Assembly (NCBI GenBank): GCA_002049985.1
Contig: MVCY01000008.1
Location: forward strand, 1-21,477
Direction of reading: 5' to 3'
Length of the DNA stretch: 21,477 nucleotides
Source: Candidatus Latescibacteria bacterium 4484_181
GTDB lineage: Bacteria; Latescibacterota; MVCY01
Each line of letters begins with the position of its first letter. Position 1 is the first letter of the stretch. Both the position numbers and the translations under genes were made by a program. Below, in pieces: positions 15,430 through 21,477 of this stretch. The notes under the pieces are model-generated. The model saw nothing but the letters and a program-made list of their open reading frames with translations, was not told the DNA's origin and did no database searches.

Positions 15430-16089
15430 TTAGCGCTCTGCGGACTTTCTCCTGTTTTGGACAACACCCTTAGTCTGTTCAGTATATCCCATCTCCACCA
15501 AGGCATCAACCAGGGCGACGGAGCTCTCTTCCATATCGATCACTATCCTGTCGATTCTGGAGGCGAAGAAATTGTAGAATGCCTGGATCAGAATAGCGAT
15601 GGCCAGTCCGGCTGCGGTGGTGATAAGGGCCTCAGAGATACCGCCAGCGACGATGCTGGGTTCTACATCGCCTCTGCGGGCAATAGCGGAGAAGGCCCTG
15701 ATCATCCCACTCACGGTGCCCAGAAAACCCAGAAGGGGAGCAATGCTAATAATGGTAGAAAGCCAGATCATGCCCCTCTCCAAAAAGGCCATCTCTATAG
15801 AACCGGCATCCTCAATGGCTTTCTCCATCCGCTCCAATCCTTGGTCGGCCTTCAGCAGGGCGGCGTGAAATATCGAGGCAACAGGTCCCCTCGTGTTTGC
15901 ACAGAGCTCAACAGCATCCTCAAGCCCTCCATCTTCCAGGGACTGTCGAATCTTGATGAAAAACTCCTTGGCATTAATCGAAGCCCGGCTTAAACTCCAG
16001 AAGCGCTCAAAAACAAACGCTATCCCTATCACTAAGCACCCCAACAAGGGCCACATAAAAAGCCCCCCCTTGTTGAACAGCTCAACCAT
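15430..16089 (-). CDS. exbB: ExbB/TolQ/MotA-family proton channel
   Basis: The product has about 219 residues from ATG 16089, chosen because GAGGAGG is 7-8 nt upstream; the preceding GTG is a poorer fit. Three membrane segments are visible: one near the N-terminus (MWPLLGCLVIGIAFVFERFW), one around 105-130 (STIISIAPLLGFLGTVSGMI) and one around 150-175 (ISEALITTAAGLAIAILIQA). The second and third contain the conserved small-residue and Thr pattern of the ExbB ion path. It forms the pentameric channel around ExbD. It is first gene of the minus-strand operon, with 96 bp before exbD1 and a probable promoter at 16244-16272. Confidence 0.93.
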   Translation of the reverse strand: MVELFNKGGLFMWPLLGCLVIGIAFVFERFWSLSRASINAKEFFIKIRQSLEDGGLEDAVELCANTRGPVASIFHAALLKADQGLERMEKAIEDAGSIEMAFLERGMIWLSTIISIAPLLGFLGTVSGMIRAFSAIARRGDVEPSIVAGGISEALITTAAGLAIAILIQAFYNFFASRIDRIVIDMEESSVALVDALVEMGYTEQTKGVVQNRRKSAER

Positions 16090-16243
16090 CACTTCACCTC
16101 CTCTTTGATGTGGTTAATAGCCTGTCTATTTCGCAAATGCAGGAACGTTACCTGCCTCCTCCGGGAAAATCCTTTTGCTAATAGGGTTACTACAATAGGC
16201 CAGTCGGCAAGTGACAATATTAGGCAGCAGCTACATAACTGTA

Positions 16244-16272
16244 AAAATATAGCATCTATTCGGCTCTGTCAA
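16244..16272 (-). promoter_or_regulatory. Probable housekeeping promoter for the exbB operon
   Basis: On the minus strand TTGACA (16267-16272) is followed after 17 nt by TATTTT (16244-16249). An overlapping TATATT would give a 15-nt spacer. The -35 box is a perfect consensus and the spacing is ideal. It would start a transcript with a leader of roughly 150 nt before exbB. Confidence 0.55.
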
Positions 16273-16774
16273 CACATTTCTGACAATGCCCTCTCTTGAG
16301 TTGATTGCTGCACTCCCTACCTTGTGTTGAATTTACCTGCTTAGTTCACCCAGATGCATTCCGGGTGGATCCAGCTACTGATAAGCCCAATCAGTATTGG
16401 TTCGTAAAAAGGTACTGCCGAAAAAGGCCGATCCTGCAGAAAACGTCCTCCATTCCACCTTGACAACAGAAGTATGAGGTGTCTCCAAAGGCCGACGAAA
16501 TTGCGTTCTGGAGAGCCCCCGTATAGAAAATAGGTATCCGAAGTGAGGCGCACTACTGACAGGTCCTCTGTTATTCGACAGAATCTGAAAAGTGGCAAAA
16601 CTGCGATTTTGAATGGAACAGAGAATCTGATTTGTTCGTGAATTGATATGGAATGCTTGCGCAAACCTAACATGACAACAAGGGACTCTTTATGAATCAA
16701 GCAACCAGCGAATGAAAATCCTAGTATAACTTCCATAGTTTTCGGTCTCATAGAGGCTTCCGTGCAAAAATTCC

Positions 16775-16803
16775 TTTACATCCGATAGCTCTTGTTGTAT
16801 ATT
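16775..16803 (+). promoter_or_regulatory. Probable housekeeping promoter for cysE
   Basis: TTTACA (16775-16780), a 17-nt spacer and TATATT (16798-16803) form a good sigma-70-type promoter. Transcription would begin near 16810, leaving only about 12 nt before the cysE start, with the AGGAGG site at the very 5' end of the mRNA. Confidence 0.55.
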
Positions 16804-16821
16804 AGCGGGCAGGAGGCCGCT

Positions 16822-17565
16822 ATGCTGAGAATGATCAGGGAAGACATCCAAACTGTTTTCAACAGGGATCCGGCAGCTAAGAGTGCCTTGGAGGTAATCA
16901 TGTGCTATCCGGGACTTCACGCCGTATGGCTGCATCGGGTAGCACACTGGCTCTACCGGCGAAATAGATTTCTAGTCGCACGATTCATCTCGCACATCAA
17001 CAGATGGCTCACTGGGATTGAGATCCACCCCGGGGCGAAGATAGGCCGGAGATTTTTCATCGACCACGGAATGGGAGTGGTAATAGGAGAGACTGCAGAG
17101 ATCGGTGACGATTGCCTTCTTTATCAGGGAGTGGTCTTAGGAGGCACCTCACTGAAAAAGGAGAAGAGACACCCTACCTTGGGCAATAATGTCGTGGTAG
17201 GCGCAGGAGCCACTATTCTGGGGGCGATAAAGGTGGGATCAGGGGCAAAGATAGGCTCAGGGTCAGTGGTAATCCGAGATGTGCCTGAAGGGGCCACCGT
17301 GGTTGGTATACCCGGCAGAGTGATAGAAGAGCATCGGAAGCCAGTGATCGATCTGGAACATGGCAAGCTGCCTGACCCAGTGGCCGAAGCTGTCCGCCTG
17401 GTGCTGAAAAAAGAGGAAGAGATAGAGGAAAGAGTGAGAAAATTGGAGAACTTAGAGGGGATAACTTCTCAGATAGACAGATACATAGAACAGAAGAAAG
17501 AAGAGATTGAGAAAGAATTCTGGGAAAGCGGTCAGAGCAATAAGAAGTCAAAGGCAAAACCCTGA
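16822..17565 (+). CDS. cysE: Serine O-acetyltransferase
   Basis: From ATG 16822 (AGGAGG at 5 nt) the protein has 247 residues; an in-frame ATG at 16792 lies inside the promoter. It shows the N-terminal helical domain (DPAAKSALEV, CYPGLHAVWLHRVAHWLY) and the left-handed beta-helix of hexapeptide repeats: TGIEIHPGAKIGRRFFIDHG with catalytic His82, VVIGETAEIG, VLGGTS, RHP and VGAGATILG. It transfers acetyl from acetyl-CoA to serine, the first step of cysteine synthesis. The C-terminus (about 190-247) is an unusually long, highly charged helix of Lys and Glu, which may assist oligomerisation. No cysK is in the window. It is probably regulated by cysteine feedback as in the family, though that is not visible here. 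Confidence 0.95.
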   Translation: MLRMIREDIQTVFNRDPAAKSALEVIMCYPGLHAVWLHRVAHWLYRRNRFLVARFISHINRWLTGIEIHPGAKIGRRFFIDHGMGVVIGETAEIGDDCLLYQGVVLGGTSLKKEKRHPTLGNNVVVGAGATILGAIKVGSGAKIGSGSVVIRDVPEGATVVGIPGRVIEEHRKPVIDLEHGKLPDPVAEAVRLVLKKEEEIEERVRKLENLEGITSQIDRYIEQKKEEIEKEFWESGQSNKKSKAKP

Positions 17566-17597
17566 AATCCCATTTCCGCCAAGTCAACAGAAAAATC

Positions 17598-17626
17598 TTG
17601 ACAAGCGCTGGACTATTTCATATCTT
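17598..17626 (+). promoter_or_regulatory. Probable promoter for rho
   Basis: TTGACA (17598-17603), a 17-nt spacer and TATCTT (17621-17626) lie 125 nt before the rho start. The -35 box is perfect and overlaps a small inverted repeat GTCAA/TTGAC (17583-17602). The long leader would suit autoregulation by Rho, which is known in other bacteria, but I see no specific element. Confidence 0.5.
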
Positions 17627-17751
17627 TGTTACAATTTCCTCTCCGTTTGTTCCACTGTTCAATTCCCTTCCAGTTGCTTCTCTTCAGTTTCTCAACGAAC
17701 TAAGTAACCTGGAGTTATATAGACCCTATAATTTTTGAGGAGAACCCGATT

Positions 17752-19005
17752 ATGGATATTGCTGAACTTAAGACAATGAACATTATTGAGTTGGGAAAGC
17801 TAGCCCAGAAATTTAAGATCCCCGACTACGGCAGCTTAAGAAAGCAAGAACTCATATTTAAGATTCTGGAGGCGCAGACGGAGGAGGAAGGTCCGCTGTT
17901 CGGGGAGGGCGTTTTGGAGAGCTTAGACGATGGATATGGGTTTCTCCGCTCGACTGCCTACAACTATCTCCCCGGTCCGGACGACATCTACATTTCCCAC
18001 TCCCAGATCAAAAAATTCGACCTCCGGACGGGTGATACAGTCTACGGTCAAATTCGCCCCCCAAAAGAGAATGAGAGCTACTTCGCCCTTCTGAAGGTGG
18101 AGGCGGTAAATTTTGAAGATCCAGAGTTGGCCAAGCAGAGAGTCCTTTTCGACAATCTCACCCCCTTGCACCCCTATGAGAGGATAAAGCTGGAATTTGA
18201 CCAAACAAAATTCTCCACCCGAATTGTAGATCTTTTGGCACCTATCGGAAAAGGACAACGGGGTCTTATCGTCTCCCCTCCCTTTGCCGGCAAGACGATG
18301 CTACTGCAAGAGACGGCCAACAGTATTACCAAGAATCACCCAGAGATAAAACTGATCGTCCTGTTGATCGACGAGCGCCCAGAAGAGGTGACCGATATGG
18401 AGCGGTCAGTCAAAGCAGAGGTGATAAGTTCCACATTTGATGAACCGCCAGAGAGGCATGTCCAGGTCTCTAAGATGGTATTGGAAAAGGCTAAGAGATT
18501 GGTGGAGTACAAGCACGATGTGGTCATCTTGTTAGACAGTATCACCCGGCTGGCCCGCGCATACAACTCCATCATCCCTCACAGCGGAAGGGTCCTCTCT
18601 GGGGGGGTAGATGCCAATGCCCTCCAATGGCCCAAACGATTCTTCGGCGCTGCTAGGAAAGTCGAAGAGGGAGGAAGTCTCACCATTATTGCTACTGCCC
18701 TCATCGAAACCGGAAGCCGCATGGATGAGGTTATTTTCGAGGAGTTCAAGGGGACAGGAAATATGGAGATACAACTGGATAGAAACCTGAGCAACCAGCG
18801 CATTTTCCCTGCTATCGATGTGAACCACTCGGGGACAAGAAAAGAGGAGCTTCTGCGTTCAGAAAAGGAGTTGCACAGAACGTGGCTGCTGAGAAAAGTC
18901 CTCAGCCGCATGCCTTCCGATGAGGCAATGGAGTTTCTACTGGAGCGATTAAAGAGAACAAAGACCAATAAAGAGTTCATCGAATCCATGGGCGAGATCT
19001 CATAA
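17752..19005 (+). CDS. rho: Transcription termination factor Rho
   Basis: The 417-residue product is the same size as E. coli Rho. It has the N-terminal helical domain (1-45), the cold-shock-like RNA-binding domain with GYGFLRS and DDIYISHSQI, then the RecA-like ATPase. In the ATPase, SPPFAGKT (about 175-182) is Walker A, LIDERPEEVTDMERSV follows, DSITRLARAY is present, and the Q-loop/R-loop elements EEGGSLTIIATALIETGSRM and EFKGTGNMEI are intact. It terminates transcription by translocating on untranslated RNA. GAGGAG precedes ATG 17752. The residue before AGKT is Phe178 where E. coli has Lys181; everything else looks canonical. Confidence 0.98.
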   Translation: MDIAELKTMNIIELGKLAQKFKIPDYGSLRKQELIFKILEAQTEEEGPLFGEGVLESLDDGYGFLRSTAYNYLPGPDDIYISHSQIKKFDLRTGDTVYGQIRPPKENESYFALLKVEAVNFEDPELAKQRVLFDNLTPLHPYERIKLEFDQTKFSTRIVDLLAPIGKGQRGLIVSPPFAGKTMLLQETANSITKNHPEIKLIVLLIDERPEEVTDMERSVKAEVISSTFDEPPERHVQVSKMVLEKAKRLVEYKHDVVILLDSITRLARAYNSIIPHSGRVLSGGVDANALQWPKRFFGAARKVEEGGSLTIIATALIETGSRMDEVIFEEFKGTGNMEIQLDRNLSNQRIFPAIDVNHSGTRKEELLRSEKELHRTWLLRKVLSRMPSDEAMEFLLERLKRTKTNKEFIESMGEIS

Positions 19006-19122
19006 TGGAAATCGGCGAGCTGTGGATTGATGACTAGTAGAACAAGCACAGAAGAGCTCTGGGAACGGCAAAAACAAACCACTGTGGAAAATCACCATTG
19101 TGGAGAGCAAAGGGTGGTGAAT

Positions 19123-20295
19123 ATGTCTGCCAAATTTGAAGTATCCGAAAGAATCAAATCCCTGCCTCCCTATCTTTTTGCAGCGGTGGACAGCAAAAAA
19201 CGCGAGGCTATTGGGAAGGGAATGGATGTTATTGACTTAGGCGTCGGTGATCCAGTAGAACCCACTCCAACTCACATCATCGATCAGTTGTGCAAATCTG
19301 CCTACGACAGGACCAACCACCGATACCCTTCCTACAGTGGGATGATGGCGTTTAAGGAGGCGGTTGCCAGGTGGTACAGGAAAAGAGCCGGCATTGACTT
19401 AGATCCTAAGACGCAGGTGATAACCCTCATCGGCGCCAAGGAGGGTATCGCTCACATTCCATTTGCCCTTGTGAATCCGGGGGATAAAGTCTTAGTTCCC
19501 AGTCCTGCCTATCCGGTTTACAGAAACAGCACCATTCTGGCCGGAGCAGACCCTGTGATTATGCCCTTGCTGAAGGACAATGGATTTCTGCCCGATCTAG
19601 GGGCCATAGACTCCAATACGGCTCGAAAGGCCAAGATGATGTTTCTCAACTACCCTAACAATCCCACTGGGGCCGTGGCTACTTTAGACTTTTTCCATCA
19701 GGTAGTGGAATTTGCCAGGGGTTACAACATTGTTGTCTGTCATGATGCGGCATATTTAGAGTTGGGATTGGACGGCTACTGTGCGCCCAGCTTCCTGGAG
19801 GCCAGCGGGGCCTTGGAGATAGCAGTAGAGTTCTATTCGCTCTCCAAAACTTATAATATGACCGGCTGGAGGATAGGTGCTGCGGCGGGCAATGCCGACA
19901 TTATCGCTGCCCTGGGTGCAGTGAAGACCAACATAGACTCCGGCGCCTTTCAGGCAGTGCAGTGGGCTGGTGTCCAGGCGCTGGAAGGACCACAGGGGTG
20001 CGTGGAACAACAGAAGAGAATCTATGAGCAGCGCCGAGGCCTGCTGCTAGAAGCATTACGTTCTATGGGACTTCAGGCAGATCCCAGCCAGGCAACCTGC
20101 TACCTGTGGTGCCCTGTGCCTCATGGCTTCACCTCTACCCAATTCGCTGCCGAGCTTATCGAAAGAATCGGAGTGGTCGTCACCCCTGGCGTCGGATTCG
20201 GCCAATACGGCGAAGGTTTCATAAGACTCTCCCTTACCGTGGAGACCGACCGGCTGAAGGAGGCAGCCAGAAGGATGAAGACTATTAGATTCTAA
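19123..20295 (+). CDS. dapL: LL-diaminopimelate aminotransferase
   Basis: From ATG 19123 (AGGGTGGTG upstream) the protein has 390 residues and matches the DapL branch of class I/II aminotransferases: IKSLPPYLF, VIDLGVGDPVEPTP, NHRYPSYSG, LIGAKEGIAHIPFALVNPGD, FLNYPNNPTGAVA, and SLSKTYNMTGWRIG with PLP lysine Lys242. The C-terminal half carries VVVTPGVGFGQYGEGFIRLSL. DapL converts tetrahydrodipicolinate directly to LL-diaminopimelate, bypassing the acyl-blocked dap steps. Other aminotransferases are close relatives, but the lysA gene immediately downstream strongly supports this role. An in-frame TTG at 19027 is less likely as the start. No lesion is seen. Confidence 0.92.
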   Translation: MSAKFEVSERIKSLPPYLFAAVDSKKREAIGKGMDVIDLGVGDPVEPTPTHIIDQLCKSAYDRTNHRYPSYSGMMAFKEAVARWYRKRAGIDLDPKTQVITLIGAKEGIAHIPFALVNPGDKVLVPSPAYPVYRNSTILAGADPVIMPLLKDNGFLPDLGAIDSNTARKAKMMFLNYPNNPTGAVATLDFFHQVVEFARGYNIVVCHDAAYLELGLDGYCAPSFLEASGALEIAVEFYSLSKTYNMTGWRIGAAAGNADIIAALGAVKTNIDSGAFQAVQWAGVQALEGPQGCVEQQKRIYEQRRGLLLEALRSMGLQADPSQATCYLWCPVPHGFTSTQFAAELIERIGVVVTPGVGFGQYGEGFIRLSLTVETDRLKEAARRMKTIRF

Positions 20296-20401
20296 CTGAT
20301 TGGTCCACTGTTGAGTAGTTAATTTGTGAGTGCTGAGTGAGGTTGGCTAAACCAAAAAACCGATGATGATGACTTGATGACAGTTATTGTCAGGAGAGGA
20401 G

Positions 20402-21477
20402 ATGCATTTTTTCCAATACTACAATGGTAAACTCTTCTGTGAGGAGACGGATATTGCTGCCGTGGCCGAGAAAGTGGGAACGCCTTTTTATCTTTACAGT
20501 GAACGTACCCTCTTGCGCCACTGCGATCGCATCCATCGGGCCTTTGGTAGCCTGGAGCATCTGACCTGTTATTCCGTCAAGGCCAATTCTAACTTAGCCC
20601 TGCTTCACATCTTAGCACAGGAGGGAATAGGGGCTGACGTGGTCTCGGGTGGAGAGTTGTTCCGCGCCCTTAAGGCGGGGTTCTCGGCACAGCGTATAGT
20701 CTATTCAGGGGTGGGGAAGACAGAATCAGAGATAGAATACGCCTTGAGGGAAGGAATTCTTCTGTTCAATATAGAGTCGATCCCTGAGTTAGAAACTGTT
20801 GACCATATTGCCGGTCAGATAGGTAGGGTCGCACCGGTGGCGCTGAGGATAAACCCGGACATCGATCCCGAAACCCACCCTTACATCGCCACCGGTCTTC
20901 AGGAGAATAAGTTCGGTATCCCTTATTCCCAGGCTCAGAAGAGCTTCGAGATTGCCGCCGGGATGGAGAACCTTAAAGTGCTGGGCATCGATGCTCACAT
21001 AGGCTCACAGATAACCACTCTGGCACCGTTTCTGGATAGTGCCCAAAGGCTGGCCGAACTGGTCAAGATCATCAGAAGTAAAAATATTAACATCAGATAC
21101 ATAGATATCGGTGGCGGATTGGGGATCAGATACGAGGATGAAACCCCGCCGGAGCCCCGGGAATGGGCGGAGGCAATTGCCCCTGTGCTGGCTGAGACAG
21201 GGTGTAAGATCATCTTCGAACCCGGCCGTTCCTTGGTGGGAAACGCCGGGATTTTGGTTACTCGAGTGCTGTACATCAAACAGACTCCACGGAAGCTGTT
21301 TGTTATCGTAGACGCAGGGATGAATGACCTGATTCGTCCCAACCACCAGATCAAACCGGTAACTGAGTCAAGCTCAGCGAGGGTAAAGGTCGATGTGGTA
21401 GGCCCGATCTGTGAGTCCGGCGACTTTTTGGCTAAGGAGAGATTGATGCCTCTGCCCAAGCCCGGAGAGTTGCTGGC
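20402..21477 (+). CDS. lysA: Diaminopimelate decarboxylase (partial, runs off window)
   Basis: ATG 20402 follows AGGAGAGGAG and the frame stays open to the window end (358 codons). It shows CYSVKANSN with PLP lysine Lys60, DVVSGGEL, NPDIDPETHPYI, HIGSQI, the GGG loop IDIGGGLGIRY and EPGRSLV, then GPICESGDFLA with the active-site cysteine. LysA makes lysine and CO2 from meso-diaminopimelate. The expected RP-x-L/M-Y-x-A-Y-H motif after DAGMNDLIRP is missing: the sequence jumps to NHQIKPV (residues 312-318), an in-frame loss of about six residues that removes a tyrosine known to bind substrate. The 106 bp between dapL and lysA contain only a short GAT repeat. Confidence 0.95.
   Translation, partial: MHFFQYYNGKLFCEETDIAAVAEKVGTPFYLYSERTLLRHCDRIHRAFGSLEHLTCYSVKANSNLALLHILAQEGIGADVVSGGELFRALKAGFSAQRIVYSGVGKTESEIEYALREGILLFNIESIPELETVDHIAGQIGRVAPVALRINPDIDPETHPYIATGLQENKFGIPYSQAQKSFEIAAGMENLKVLGIDAHIGSQITTLAPFLDSAQRLAELVKIIRSKNINIRYIDIGGGLGIRYEDETPPEPREWAEAIAPVLAETGCKIIFEPGRSLVGNAGILVTRVLYIKQTPRKLFVIVDAGMNDLIRPNHQIKPVTESSSARVKVDVVGPICESGDFLAKERLMPLPKPGELL

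Larger units (their letters stand above)
16093..16821. other. Divergent intergenic region between exbB and cysE
   Basis: This 730-bp stretch separates two divergent operons. It holds a minus-strand promoter for exbB near one end and a plus-strand promoter for cysE at the other. In the middle (about 16300-16760) I recognise nothing. A 136-codon minus-strand ORF (16341-16751) has no clear ribosome binding site or family motif and overlaps the cysE control region, so I do not annotate it as a gene. Confidence 0.5.

Noticed and set aside
16341..16751. 136-codon minus-strand ORF
   Set aside because: No good ribosome binding site and no recognisable motif; it runs across the cysE upstream region, so it is not supported as a gene.
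20355..20385. GATGATGATGA repeat before lysA
   Set aside because: It is too short and simple to assign a role.
1..21477. Search for CRISPR arrays, insertion sequences, toxin-antitoxin or phage-defence genes
   Set aside because: No direct-repeat array, transposase, terminal inverted repeats or defence domain could be recognised by eye.

Overview
The window is a gene-dense bacterial chromosomal segment with no recognisable mobile element, CRISPR array or phage gene. The gene content points to an anaerobic, diderm, deep-branching bacterium. The evidence is a four-subunit ferredoxin-dependent 2-oxoacid oxidoreductase (porGDAB), an ExbB/ExbD energy-transduction operon that implies an outer membrane, a DapL-type lysine pathway, and a large SRP RNA with an Alu-type domain, as in Firmicutes and Thermotogae. 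I cannot place it in a phylum from the sequence alone.

Layout: (1) 1-4744, plus strand: a roughly 500-bp gene-free stretch, then a LarA-family gene with a damaged 5' end, an M24-fold protein lacking several canonical metal ligands, a CsgG/FlgT-like exported protein, a small secreted protein, and a frameshifted cyclophilin-like gene. (2) 4745-12116, plus strand: tRNA-Ala(CGC), the large SRP RNA only 10 nt later, then dnaX-ybaB-recR (the familiar scr-dnaX-ybaB-recR order), followed by porG-porD-porA-porB and a disrupted pgsA-like gene. (3) 12186-16272, minus strand: a promoter, exbB-exbD-exbD, a disrupted AEC transporter and a DUF4432 aldose-epimerase-like gene, ending in a probable intrinsic terminator that converges on pgsA. 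(4) 16775-21477, plus strand: cysE, rho, dapL and lysA (running off the window).

Functionally, dnaX, ybaB and recR serve replication and recombination repair. The por genes interconvert 2-oxoacids and acyl-CoA using ferredoxin. cysE feeds cysteine synthesis, and dapL and lysA supply meso-diaminopimelate and lysine. ExbB/ExbD would use the proton-motive force to drive an outer-membrane process.

The most striking feature is a recurring pattern of small lesions in otherwise well-conserved genes. larA, porB, pgsA and the AEC transporter each appear to lack part of a conserved region and change reading frame at that point. lysA lacks about six residues in frame, exactly at its substrate-binding RPxLYxAYH motif. 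The cyclophilin-like gene has one extra C in a C6 run. dnaX, recR, porA, cysE, rho and dapL look intact. Whether this is real gene decay or assembly and consensus error cannot be decided from one sequence; the pattern should be checked against raw reads before any of these genes is called non-functional. I did not find a convincing novel defence or mobile system.
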